From assembly GCF_000812965.1 (NCBI RefSeq), contig NZ_JSYN01000017.1, positions 112,946 through 176,945 of the forward strand: a stretch of DNA of 64,000 bases, written 5' to 3'. Under the pieces are notes generated by a model. That model saw only the letters and a list, made by a program, of their open reading frames with translations. It made no database searches and was not told where the DNA came from. This document shows, piece after piece, positions 43,003-52,123 of the stretch (position 1 is its first letter; every line of letters begins with the position of its first letter). The translations under genes and the position numbers were made by a program. This DNA is from Pedobacter kyungheensis. Its GTDB lineage: Bacteria; Bacteroidota; Bacteroidia; Sphingobacteriales; Sphingobacteriaceae.

Positions 43003-45909
43003 TTAGAAAGTTAAATTAACGCCAAATACAAATCTCCTGCTTGTAGGATACCTGAAAGATGATATACCTCCGGTAAGATCTACCTCGGGATCTACACCCG
43101 AAAATTTAGTTGCAGTAAATAAGTTATCGCCACTTACATAAAGGCGTGCCGCATTTATTGAAGCTTTTTTAAGCCAGTTTGCTGGTAAATTGTAGCCCAC
43201 CGTTACGTTTCTTAATCTTAAGTAACTGCCATTCTCTAAGAAACGGGTTGAAGTTTGGTGCGATTGCAGGTTGCCTCCAAACTTAGCCTGCGGATGTGTT
43301 GCATCTGTTTGACCTGGCGTGGTCCACCTTACCGATCCTTTAGGAAGTACCTGCTGGTTATAGCTTTCATAAACGCCATCATTATCGAAATAGAAACGGC
43401 TATCGTTATACACCCAGTTGCCGTAAACAAAATTTAAGAAGGCAGAAAGGGTGAAGTTTTTATAATTCAGTGTATTGGTTAATCCACCACTAAATTTAGG
43501 CGCCGAAGATTTACCGGTATATTGCCTCGTAGCCTGGTTGTAGGTACTGGTTACCCCAGTCGGGTCGTCTAGTTTTTCCCACAGTGGCTTGCCATCAGCC
43601 GGATTAACCCCAGCCCATTTTTGCATGTACCATTCATCCATATCATGGCCCAGGGCAATTGGCTGCGTACTGGTATTTACAACCAGCAAGCCTTGATTAA
43701 GTTCCATCACTTTGTTCCGGTTGAACGACATGTTAAAGTTGGTTTCCCAGTTAAAATCTTTTAGCTGAATGTTCTTGGAGTTGATGGTAAACTCTATACC
43801 TCGGTTTCTGATTGCGCCTATATTTCTTCTGATATTCGCATAACCTACGGTTGAAGGCAGTGGTACTGCAAACAGCAAATCCGAATTGCGCTTGTCATAG
43901 GCATCAATAGTAACGTCTATGCGCTTAAACAAGCTAAAGTCTAGTCCGAGGTTATAAGTCCTTGATTTCTCCCAGGTTAAATCAGGGTTAGCTATCTGTG
44001 TTGGGAAAGCGCCTGTTTGGCCATTGTACGAAGCTGCCGCATTTAAATTATATAGACCAAACGATTGGTAATAATCGATACCGCCCTGATTCCCGGTAGT
44101 ACCGGCACTTGCCCTAAGTTTTAAAAAGGAAATCGTTTTATTGTCTTTTAAAAAGCTTTCATTCGATAAAATCCAGGAGGTTCCGAACTGATAAAAAGTG
44201 GCAGCAGGATTGTTTTTCCCAAAACGCGAAGCATATTCATTTACAACAGATGCAACCAGGTAATACTTGCTCTGGTAGCTATAATCGGCCTGTGCTAAAT
44301 ATTTTATGTTTTTGTAACCATCATAGCTGCCGGTTGGTTTGTTGGTAATATCTGTAGCGGTGTTAATGGCATCCATTCCGGCAGGAAGCCCTTTTGCTGT
44401 GATCCCGTTTACATCGTATTTATAACTTTCAATTTCTGCAACACCCAAAATGCTAAAATTATGCTGGCCAATGTTTACCGAGTACTTAATCCTGTTTGAT
44501 GACAGTAAGGTGGTAGCAAAAGTATTGCTTAAAGATGCTGTGCCTAAGTTGGTAGCTCCGCTTTGGCTTCTTCTGTCATAATAATTGTTAGAGCGGCCAC
44601 TTGCTATTGTAGCCCTGTTATAACTCGAAATGGTTAAGTTTTTAAGCAGGTCATAATCCAGGTTAATGTCGCCAGTGCTGGTGAAACTTCTGGCCCTCGA
44701 ATAGTTGTACTGTAAACTCTGTAAAAAGTTTGACCGGTCTCTGCCTTTCCATGACGGTATATTTCTCGGATCGGTTGGGCTACCATCAGCATTATATGCA
44801 GGATCGTAAGGCATATTCAGGTAGGCCTGGTAAACTGCACTTTCCGGGTTAATATTATCATTAATTACAATACCACTTAACAATGCATTTAATTTTAATT
44901 TTTTAGTCAGCTGTGAGGTAAGGTTGGCTCTCAAGCTATATTGGGTTTTATCATTATTGATGAGTGTACCTTCTTCTTTAAAATAATTGCCAGAGATATA
45001 AAATTGACTTTTTTCGCTTCCGCCAGAGGCAGTTAAAGTATGGTTATTTACCATGGCAGTTCTAAAAGCCTCATCCCACCAATTGGTATTGGTATTTACT
45101 AATGAAGGGGCGGGAGGAGTGGTGAAAAATGTTTTCTGATAATCGTAGAGCTGCTGAGCATCCATCAATTGGAAATTACCAGTTGTAGCCTTAGCAAAAC
45201 CCACGGCTGAGTTTAAACTAAAGCGGGTTTCTCCTGCTTTGCCTTTCTTAGTGGTTACAATAATTACACCGTTTGCAGCACGCGATCCATATAAACCTGT
45301 AGCGGCAGCATCTCTTAATATGGTAATGTTGTCCACATCAGCAGGGTTGTAGGTACCGCCAATATTTCCGTCAACTACAACGAGTGGCCCAATACCTGCG
45401 TTGATGGTGCCAACACCACGTACAACGACTGTTGAGCCTGCTGTCGGATCACCAGAAGCTGAGCTTGCCACAACGCCAGGTGCTTTACCCTGTAACAGGT
45501 TTCCCAGATTTACTGAGGTTACATCGTTAAGCTGAGCGCCACTTACGGTAGTAACCGCACTCGAAATTTCTGATTTCTTTTTTGTAGTGTAGCCTACAAC
45601 TGTTACAGCATCAAGATTTGTAGTTTCATCTGTCAGTGAAATGTTTAGCGTAGTATTTGTCCCAACTTTAATGGTTTGGGAACTAAAACCCAATGCCTTA
45701 AACTCAAGGGTACTTTCATTTTCTGCATTAATGGTATATTTTCCGTTTGCATCAGTTTGTGTGGCAGTTTTAGTGCCAAGTACGGTTACCGTGATGCCCG
45801 GCAGTGGAAGTTTTTTACTGTCAGTTACAGTACCAGTAATGGCGCGGTTTTGTGCCTTTAATAAAAAAGCACAGGCCATAAGGGAAATTATTAAAATTAA
45901 TTTCTTCAT
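43003..45909 (-). CDS. SusC/RagA-family TonB-linked outer-membrane transporter
   Basis: The 968-residue protein has a signal peptide (ending LLKAQ), a carboxypeptidase-like domain (about 22-100), a plug with VNLGNLLQGKAPGVV and ILRDAAATGLYGSRAANG (both SusC hallmarks), and a 22-strand-type barrel ending in RFVFGVNLTF. With SusD it imports a polymer fragment across the outer membrane using TonB. The -7-like TAACCTTTG is about 75 bases upstream, and two LacI-type palindromes lie 170-300 bases upstream of the start codon. Confidence 0.94.
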   Translation of the reverse strand: MKKLILIISLMACAFLLKAQNRAITGTVTDSKKLPLPGITVTVLGTKTATQTDANGKYTINAENESTLEFKALGFSSQTIKVGTNTTLNISLTDETTNLDAVTVVGYTTKKKSEISSAVTTVSGAQLNDVTSVNLGNLLQGKAPGVVASSASGDPTAGSTVVVRGVGTINAGIGPLVVVDGNIGGTYNPADVDNITILRDAAATGLYGSRAANGVIIVTTKKGKAGETRFSLNSAVGFAKATTGNFQLMDAQQLYDYQKTFFTTPPAPSLVNTNTNWWDEAFRTAMVNNHTLTASGGSEKSQFYISGNYFKEEGTLINNDKTQYSLRANLTSQLTKKLKLNALLSGIVINDNINPESAVYQAYLNMPYDPAYNADGSPTDPRNIPSWKGRDRSNFLQSLQYNYSRARSFTSTGDINLDYDLLKNLTISSYNRATIASGRSNNYYDRRSQSGATNLGTASLSNTFATTLLSSNRIKYSVNIGQHNFSILGVAEIESYKYDVNGITAKGLPAGMDAINTATDITNKPTGSYDGYKNIKYLAQADYSYQSKYYLVASVVNEYASRFGKNNPAATFYQFGTSWILSNESFLKDNKTISFLKLRASAGTTGNQGGIDYYQSFGLYNLNAAASYNGQTGAFPTQIANPDLTWEKSRTYNLGLDFSLFKRIDVTIDAYDKRNSDLLFAVPLPSTVGYANIRRNIGAIRNRGIEFTINSKNIQLKDFNWETNFNMSFNRNKVMELNQGLLVVNTSTQPIALGHDMDEWYMQKWAGVNPADGKPLWEKLDDPTGVTSTYNQATRQYTGKSSAPKFSGGLTNTLNYKNFTLSAFLNFVYGNWVYNDSRFYFDNDGVYESYNQQVLPKGSVRWTTPGQTDATHPQAKFGGNLQSHQTSTRFLENGSYLRLRNVTVGYNLPANWLKKASINAARLYVSGDNLFTATKFSGVDPEVDLTGGISSFRYPTSRRFVFGVNLTF

Positions 45910-45981
45910 GTTTTTTAGGTTAGACGAGTTTTAAGTTTGTTGTTTTTTGTTTTTGGAGCACTGGATGCGCTTAAGGAGGAG

Positions 45982-45990
45982 CAAAGGTTA
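45982..45990 (-). promoter_or_regulatory. candidate -7 element of the susCD operon
   Basis: The minus strand reads TAACCTTTG, the -7 motif with one extra base or one mismatch. No -33 TTTG is found at 18-20 bp, which suits a promoter needing an activator. Confidence 0.45.
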
Positions 45991-46075
45991 CTTTCATATT
46001 CATATCTGCTGTTTTATTTACCCGGTTATTACTAAACTATTACCTTAGAAATTAACTTCAAATGCCTAATACAGC

Positions 46076-46087
46076 GCAAACGTTTGC
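46076..46087. promoter_or_regulatory. LacI-family operator-like palindrome 1
   Basis: GCAAACGTTTGC is a perfect 12-bp palindrome with a central CG, the typical form of LacI/GalR-family operators. It is about 100 bp upstream of the candidate susCD promoter. Confidence 0.6.
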
Positions 46088-46192
46088 CCGAAATGAAGTG
46101 TAGTATAGATAATATGCGGGCTTTAAACTCTTTTTACAGGTTTGACAGATTCTAATGACTGCTATTGTGAATTAATATATACGCAAACGTTT

Positions 46193-46204
46193 GTTTCCGT
46201 ATTG
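46193..46204. promoter_or_regulatory. LacI-family operator-like palindrome 2
   Basis: GCAAACGTTTGT shares the CAAACGTTTG core of the site at 46076. Centre-to-centre distance is 117 bp, close to eleven helical turns. The rest of 45910-46718 (about 800 bases) is AT-rich with no gene seen. Confidence 0.6.
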
Positions 46205-46718
46205 CTGGCTTTGCTTTTTTTAAAAATCAATGCAGGATTCTGCTGTATTTCCCCTAAACAAAAACAACCAATTTTATGTTAATTCCGTATAGTAGTTTAG
46301 ATAGGTGTTTTAGAGGAGTGATTAGATTGTTGACTTTTGTCTCAATAAAATGTTAAATGATGGCATGTTCCTTTTATTTTTCTGTCAAAACTTGTAAATT
46401 GCCTATATAAATAGATACAATTTGTCAGTTTTTAAGTGTTGGGAAATACTTACAATAAACCGACAATAAAATTATTTTAAGCGGATGTTTTTGGCAAAAA
46501 TCCCTTTAAAACCTTTGTAACACTTAATACGTAGATAAATAGAAATAAAATAATATTTATCACGACGACATTCTTACATTAATTTTAGGGCTTTCAGGCG
46601 TGTATAGGCCTCTTTATCCACCCGGATGGCGCAATTGTTGATAAAATAAAGAAAACAGCACCTACTCTTTTTATAATTTATTTTATAGTTTAGGGACGTA
46701 GCTGTTAAGAAAGGTATT

Positions 46719-49268
46719 ATGGAAGCAAAATTTTCACCACAGGTTAAAGATGTAATCTCTTTTAGTAGGGAGGAAGCGCTCCGCTTAGGGCACGATTACA
46801 TCGGAACCGAGCATTTATTATTAGGCCTCATCCGCGAAGGCGATGGCATGGCAATAAAAATTTTACGATCGTTAGGAGTTGATACTGGTAAATTGCGCCG
46901 CTCAATTGAAGATGCCGTTCGCGGTACATCGAGTGTTACAGTAAACTTAGGCAATATTCCGTTGACGAAACAGGCCGAAAAAGTTTTAAAGATTACTTAC
47001 TTAGAAGCTAAAATATTTAAAAGCGATTTAATTGGCACCGAACATTTATTGTTGTCGGTTTTGAGAGATGATGATAACATCGCCTCACAAATCTTATTGC
47101 AGTACGGCGTTACTTACGATGTTTTTAAACAAGAGGTAGAAGTAAATAAGAACGGCTTCAGAGACGATATTTCGAACAGTGCCTCTACAGGTGGCGACGA
47201 CGATTATCGCGAAGAAGAAAGCTTTAGTACACCTAAAAAAGTTTCGGATATCAAATCTAAAACGCCTGTTTTGGATAATTTCGGTCGCGATTTAACCAAG
47301 GCTGCAGAAGAGGGCCGTTTAGACCCGATTGTTGGCCGCGAGAAAGAAATTGAGCGTGTATCGCAAATTTTATCCCGCAGGAAAAAGAACAACCCGATTT
47401 TAATTGGTGAGCCGGGAGTTGGTAAATCTGCAATTGCAGAAGGCCTGGCCTTACGAATTGTACAACGTAAAGTTTCGCGTGTGCTTTTTGGCAAACGTGT
47501 AGTTACCTTAGATTTAGCTTCATTGGTAGCTGGTACAAAATATCGTGGTCAGTTCGAAGAGCGTATGAAAGCGGTAATGAACGAGCTTGAAAAATCTACA
47601 GATGTAATTCTGTTTATTGATGAGATTCATACCATTGTTGGCGCTGGAGGTGCATCTGGTTCGCTTGATGCCTCAAACATGTTCAAACCGGCTTTGGCCA
47701 GGGGCGAAATTCAATGTATTGGTGCCACTACTTTAGATGAGTACCGTCAGTACATTGAGAAAGATGGCGCTTTAGACCGTCGTTTCCAAAAAGTGATGGT
47801 TGAGCCTGCTACTCCTGATGAAACCATCGAGATTTTAAGCCGCATTAAAGATAAGTACGAAGAGCACCATGGCGTAACGTATACCCAGGAAGCAATTGAG
47901 GCTTGCGTTACATTAACCTCACGTTACATTTCTGACCGTTTCTTGCCAGATAAAGCCATTGATGCTTTAGATGAAGCAGGATCAAGGGTACACTTAACCA
48001 ATATCCATGTTCCACAGAACATTATCGATATCGAAGCGAAAATTGAAGATATCAAACTGGAGAAAAACAAGGTTGTACGTAGCCAGAAATATGAAGAAGC
48101 TGCAAAACTCCGCGATACTGAGAAAAATTTAATTGAAGAATTAGATAAAGCCAAAGCAGAGTGGGAAGCTGAAACCAAAACCAAACGTTACGAAGTATCG
48201 GAAGATAACGTAGCCGAGGTGGTAGCCATGATGACTGGTATTCCGGTGCAACGTGTTGGACAAACTGATAGCCAGAAATTGTTGAACATGTACGATAAAG
48301 TGGCTGAGAAAATTATCGGTCAGGATGATGCGATTAAGAAATTAACCAAAGCCATCCAACGTACAAGAGCTGGATTAAAAGATCCTAAAAAACCAATTGG
48401 TTCGTTCATTTTCTTAGGTCCAACCGGTGTAGGTAAAACAGAATTGGCAAAAGAATTGGCTCGTTTCATGTTTGATAGCGATGATGCTTTGATTCAAATC
48501 GACATGAGTGAGTACATGGAGAAATTTGCGGTATCACGTTTGGTAGGAGCGCCTCCGGGATATGTAGGTTACGAAGAAGGTGGACAGTTAACTGAAAAAG
48601 TTAGAAGAAAACCTTATGCGGTAATCTTATTGGATGAGATTGAGAAAGCGCACCCAGATGTATTTAATATCTTATTGCAGGTATTAGACGAAGGACAGTT
48701 AACTGACAGTTTAGGCCGTAAAGTTGATTTTAGAAATACGATCATCATCATGACATCGAATATTGGTGCACGCCAATTGAAAGATTTTGGACAAGGTGTT
48801 GGTTTCTCTACTTCAGCTAAAAACAACCAGGCAGAAGCGCATAGCCGCGGTGTGATTGAGAGTGCTTTAAAACGTGCTTTTGCACCAGAGTTCTTAAACC
48901 GTGTAGATGATGTAGTTGTATTTAACAGCTTAGGTAAAGAAGAAATCTTCAAAATTATCGATATCGAATTAAAAGCATTATTCGGTCGCGTACATACTTT
49001 GGGTTATGATATTGCCTTAACTGAAAACGCAAAAGAATATATTGCCGAAAAAGGTTTCGACAGTAACTTCGGTGCCCGTCCGTTAAAGAGGGCCATCCAG
49101 AAATACCTGGAAGATCCGATTGCCGAAGAAATCCTTAAAGGTGAATTAACTGAAGGCGATGTGTTGGAAATCGATTACGATAAAACAACAGATGTAATTT
49201 CGGTAAATCACAAAAAAGGCGAAAAGAAGAAAGAGCAATCAGCCGAAGAAGATTCTTCAGCTAAATAA
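46719..49268 (+). CDS. clpC: ClpC-type ATP-dependent Clp protease ATPase subunit
   Basis: The 849-residue protein has two Clp N-terminal repeats (1-145), a first AAA+ module with Walker A GEPGVGKS (230-237), a middle domain with a UVR-like motif (KYEEAAKLRDTEKNLIEEL, about 456-475), a second AAA+ with GPTGVGKT (about 567-574) and a Clp D2-small domain. It unfolds proteins and feeds them to ClpP. Length and motifs fit ClpC, not ClpB. It stands alone with a strong terminator; a ClpP gene is not in the window. Confidence 0.94.
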   Translation: MEAKFSPQVKDVISFSREEALRLGHDYIGTEHLLLGLIREGDGMAIKILRSLGVDTGKLRRSIEDAVRGTSSVTVNLGNIPLTKQAEKVLKITYLEAKIFKSDLIGTEHLLLSVLRDDDNIASQILLQYGVTYDVFKQEVEVNKNGFRDDISNSASTGGDDDYREEESFSTPKKVSDIKSKTPVLDNFGRDLTKAAEEGRLDPIVGREKEIERVSQILSRRKKNNPILIGEPGVGKSAIAEGLALRIVQRKVSRVLFGKRVVTLDLASLVAGTKYRGQFEERMKAVMNELEKSTDVILFIDEIHTIVGAGGASGSLDASNMFKPALARGEIQCIGATTLDEYRQYIEKDGALDRRFQKVMVEPATPDETIEILSRIKDKYEEHHGVTYTQEAIEACVTLTSRYISDRFLPDKAIDALDEAGSRVHLTNIHVPQNIIDIEAKIEDIKLEKNKVVRSQKYEEAAKLRDTEKNLIEELDKAKAEWEAETKTKRYEVSEDNVAEVVAMMTGIPVQRVGQTDSQKLLNMYDKVAEKIIGQDDAIKKLTKAIQRTRAGLKDPKKPIGSFIFLGPTGVGKTELAKELARFMFDSDDALIQIDMSEYMEKFAVSRLVGAPPGYVGYEEGGQLTEKVRRKPYAVILLDEIEKAHPDVFNILLQVLDEGQLTDSLGRKVDFRNTIIIMTSNIGARQLKDFGQGVGFSTSAKNNQAEAHSRGVIESALKRAFAPEFLNRVDDVVVFNSLGKEEIFKIIDIELKALFGRVHTLGYDIALTENAKEYIAEKGFDSNFGARPLKRAIQKYLEDPIAEEILKGELTEGDVLEIDYDKTTDVISVNHKKGEKKKEQSAEEDSSAK

Positions 49269-49273
49269 TTAAA

Positions 49274-49303
49274 AAACTCCCGGTCAAAAACCGGGAGTTT
49301 TTT
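49274..49303 (+). terminator. intrinsic terminator after clpC
   Basis: AAACTCCCGGT and ACCGGGAGTTT form a perfect 11-bp stem with a 5-base loop and a T tail. Confidence 0.9.
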
Positions 49304-49406
49304 GTTTCAATACAGTTGTAGTTAGCTGTGTAAGGAGTATGAAAATGATTCCGGAATAGTTCTTTTTATAAAAAACATAGTATCTTTCGATGAACAAACT
49401 ATAGTC

Positions 49407-49931
49407 ATGAAATCTATCGTCCCCAAATTAATGTGCGTAGCGCTATGCTGTGCGTTTTTGTCTTGTAAAAAAGGAACCGATTCTACCTCGCCTGAGACCC
49501 CTACAACCTTAAAAATAGAAGCTTCTACTACTACAAATATCAATAACGATGTGCTTTTAAAGCTGGTTAACGATATCCGTTTGGCAGGATGCAATTGTGG
49601 CAGCACTAAAATGCCACCTGTAGCAGCCTTAACCTGGAATGCTAACCTGGCCTCAGCTGCGATTTATCAAAGTAAATACATGGCATCGATCAAAAGCATG
49701 GTACATACCTCTGCAAATGGCGAAACAGTTGGTACGAGGGTTACCGCATCAGGCTACAACTGGACAACTGTAGGGGAGAATATTGCTACCGGACAAACTA
49801 CCGAGCTGCAGGTTTTTAATGATTGGATGGCAAGCGAAAGCCACTGCAAAAATATCATGACAGCATCTTTTAAAGAAATGGGCGCTGCCCGCGCCGATAA
49901 CTACTGGACACAGGTTTTTGGTGCAAAATAA
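49407..49931 (+). CDS. CAP-domain (SCP/PR1-like) lipoprotein
   Basis: The 174-residue protein has a lipoprotein signal (ALCCAFLSC) and a bacterial CAP domain: LLKLVNDIRLAGC, LTWNANLASAAIYQSKYMAS, MVHTSANGETVGTRVTASGY, VGENIATGQ and WMASESHCKNIMTASFKEMGAA, ending YWTQVFGAK. The conserved His and Glu of the CAP cavity are present. Function in bacteria is mostly unknown. A -7-like TATCTTTC at 49381-49388 lies about 18 bases before the ATG. Confidence 0.85.
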   Translation: MKSIVPKLMCVALCCAFLSCKKGTDSTSPETPTTLKIEASTTTNINNDVLLKLVNDIRLAGCNCGSTKMPPVAALTWNANLASAAIYQSKYMASIKSMVHTSANGETVGTRVTASGYNWTTVGENIATGQTTELQVFNDWMASESHCKNIMTASFKEMGAARADNYWTQVFGAK

Positions 49932-49985
49932 AATACGAGTATCATCGCGGTGAAGTCAGATATATAATTTATTGATTCAAACCAA

Positions 49986-50009
49986 TTGTCAGGTAGCAAT
50001 ACCTGACAA
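49986..50009. repeat. TGTCAGGT hairpin repeat, copy 1
   Basis: TTGTCAGGTA-GCAA-TACCTGACAA is a perfect 10-bp hairpin. A diverged sister is at 54767-54790; both lie just after the stop of a minus-strand gene. Confidence 0.7.
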
Positions 50010-50015
50010 CACGGG

Positions 50016-50891
50016 CTATAGCAGCAGTTCTTTTAAAGCCTGATAATAGCGCTCATAATTTTGTGGATCCGTATTCAGGAATAAAAACGGTTCAATAAGT
50101 TCAAGTTCCATCAGTAAAAACTCGCCGTTTACAAAAGTACCATCAACCCGTGCATACAGGCAGTTTTTGGCAAATGAATCTATATATTGCTGTGCCGTGG
50201 CAATCTGCTCTTCGCCAGGGTTTTGCGGATGTACTGAGCCGCCGTGTGCGGGCTGAACCCTAAAATCGCCTGGTTTTGCCTGCTTAACCAAAGCATGACT
50301 GTATGCGCCGTTAAAGAAGATAAAAGACCATTCTCCATTTTCGAGGATCTCGGGTAAAAAAGGTTGCACAATAAAATCTTCTTCCTGCAGCAGGTTGTTT
50401 AGCTTCTGGTTTACTTCAGCCACATTATCAGCTGTAACCTTAAATGTATTTTTAGCACCGCCACTTACGGAGGGTTTTACAATCAGTTTATCTACTCCAT
50501 ATTTTCCGAAAAACTCGTTCAGATTAACACTTTCCTGTTTGCGGATGAAAGTACTGGGGGTGATTTTCAAGCCCGCTGCTTCAATTTCCTGCAGGTAAAG
50601 TTTATTGGAATTCCATTTTACAGTTTCAATTGGATTAAGTAGCCTAACCTTTAAATTTTCCAATTGATTAAGCCATTGATAAAAATCATTAATCAAATCG
50701 AAATAATCCCATGGCGATTTTAAAATAGCCAAATCATAGCTTTTCCAGTTCGCATTCGGATCGTTCCAAATCATTTTTTCAATGTTCAGGCCTTTCTCTT
50801 TTAAGAAATTCAAGAGCTTATCATCTTCGTTTTCAACAGTAGCACTATCATAAGCGCCTTTATCAAGGTAGGTTACCAATGCAATATTCAT
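50016..50891 (-). CDS. ATP-grasp domain protein
   Basis: The 291-residue protein has an ATP-grasp fold: LIVKPSVSGGAKNTF carries the first ATP-binding lysine and loop, EDFIVQPFLPEILENGEWSFIFF the second, and the C-terminal VNGEFLLMELELIEPFLFL the metal-binding Glu residues. RimK/glutathione-synthetase-like and cycloserine-ligase-like proteins share this layout. It should join a carboxylate to an amine or similar; the substrates are not deducible. It stands alone, followed by a small hairpin repeat. Confidence 0.82.
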   Translation of the reverse strand: MNIALVTYLDKGAYDSATVENEDDKLLNFLKEKGLNIEKMIWNDPNANWKSYDLAILKSPWDYFDLINDFYQWLNQLENLKVRLLNPIETVKWNSNKLYLQEIEAAGLKITPSTFIRKQESVNLNEFFGKYGVDKLIVKPSVSGGAKNTFKVTADNVAEVNQKLNNLLQEEDFIVQPFLPEILENGEWSFIFFNGAYSHALVKQAKPGDFRVQPAHGGSVHPQNPGEEQIATAQQYIDSFAKNCLYARVDGTFVNGEFLLMELELIEPFLFLNTDPQNYERYYQALKELLL

Positions 50892-50916
50892 GGTGCTAAA
50901 ACTAAGTTATATCCCA

Positions 50917-50962
50917 GTGGATTGCAAATCCACAATCCCTGCAGTCCGGAAAACATTTCCGG
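50917..50962. repeat. pair of 17-base mini-palindromes
   Basis: GTGGATT-GCA-AATCCAC (50917-50933) and CCGGAAA-ACA-TTTCCGG (50946-50962) each have a 7-bp stem and 3-base loop, between the ATP-grasp and radical SAM genes. Confidence 0.55.
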
Positions 50963-50980
50963 GCCAACACATATTATTGG

Positions 50981-52048
50981 TTAAAACAAACTGATCTGAT
51001 CACTTGGGATTTTAAACAGGCTGTGGTCTAAAATAATATCCTTTACGTTTAGGCCATTTAAACGGCAATGCAGCCTGAAATTATCTCTTATCATTTGCGA
51101 AATGTTGCCATCTCCACGCATGCGGTCACCAAAGCGGCTGTCATTTACCTGGCCACCATGGCAGCTCTGGATCATGTGCCAGACTTTATCAAAACGGTCG
51201 GGGAAATTTTTGCGCAGCCAGTCTTCAAATATCTGTCCAATGGCTCCGTTTAGGCGTACAACGGTATAACCCGCTTTTATGGCACCGGCATTGGCAATGG
51301 CTTTTAATATTTTGGGGATTTCATGATCACTTAAACCGGGTACAAGCGGTGCTACCATCACGCCCATCGGGATGCCGGCTTTGCTCAATTCTTCAACTAC
51401 TCTTAAACGTTGCTTAGCCGTTGCGGTACGCGGCTCCATCACCTGCCTCAAATCTTCATTTAAACTGTTAATAGAAACATAAACCATGCAAAGATTGAGC
51501 TTGGCCATTTCCTGTAAAATATCTTTATCCCGCAGGATTAACGAATTTTTGGTAATCATACCAATAGGCTGTTTATAAGCCAGGGCAATTTCGAGCAGCT
51601 GCCGGGTTAACTTAAATTTTCTTTCAGCAGGCTGGTAGCAATCAGTATTGCCCGAAAGGGAAATGGTAGTAGCGTCCCATCCTTTTTTCTCTAAAAATTT
51701 TTTAAATAGGGCAGGAGCATCCTGTTTCACAATAATTTTTCGCTCAAATTCAATACCTGCACTATAACCCCAGTATTGATGCGAATTACGGGCATAACAA
51801 TAAGTGCAACCATGTTCGCAGCCTTGGTAAGGATTTAAGGAATAAGCCATGCCTACATCCGGACTATCAACCTTATTGACAATGGTTTTGGAATGCTCAA
51901 AAATAAACGAAGTTTTGCGGTCGCTTTCTTCCCAGTCATCTATCCCTTCGTCGTGTTCTTTTACGTAAACATCTTTCAAAAAGCGATTGTGCGGGTTAAC
52001 CTGAGCGCCCCGGCCCTTAAAATACTGTTTTTCATCTCCACTAGTCAT
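50981..52048 (-). CDS. PA0069-family radical SAM protein
   Basis: The 355-residue protein has the cluster motif C-EHG-C-TY-C (about residues 78-85) with the NPYQGCEHGCTYCYARN context that marks the PA0069 family, related to spore photoproduct lyase-like proteins. MVYVSINSLNEDLRQVMEPRT, GMVAPLVPGLSD and a GDGNISQMIRD tail are conserved. The reaction is unknown. The ATG at 52048 starts a hydrophilic segment without a signal peptide, so it is cytosolic. Confidence 0.9.
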   Translation of the reverse strand: MTSGDEKQYFKGRGAQVNPHNRFLKDVYVKEHDEGIDDWEESDRKTSFIFEHSKTIVNKVDSPDVGMAYSLNPYQGCEHGCTYCYARNSHQYWGYSAGIEFERKIIVKQDAPALFKKFLEKKGWDATTISLSGNTDCYQPAERKFKLTRQLLEIALAYKQPIGMITKNSLILRDKDILQEMAKLNLCMVYVSINSLNEDLRQVMEPRTATAKQRLRVVEELSKAGIPMGVMVAPLVPGLSDHEIPKILKAIANAGAIKAGYTVVRLNGAIGQIFEDWLRKNFPDRFDKVWHMIQSCHGGQVNDSRFGDRMRGDGNISQMIRDNFRLHCRLNGLNVKDIILDHSLFKIPSDQISLF

Positions 52049-52123
52049 AGTATAAAATTACTAAAAATATTAGCAATTTTAAATTTTAGTGAATGCTACT
52101 TTTCCACAATAAACCTGGTGATT

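Noticed and set aside
45910..46718. A LacI-family regulator or glycoside hydrolase gene near the SusC/SusD pair
   Set aside because: The 800-base gap has no credible open frame, and the neighbours are an MscS channel and clpC.
46140..46718. Riboswitch or other structured RNA before clpC
   Set aside because: I saw no conserved riboswitch core or strong stem set; the region is plain AT-rich DNA apart from the two palindromes.
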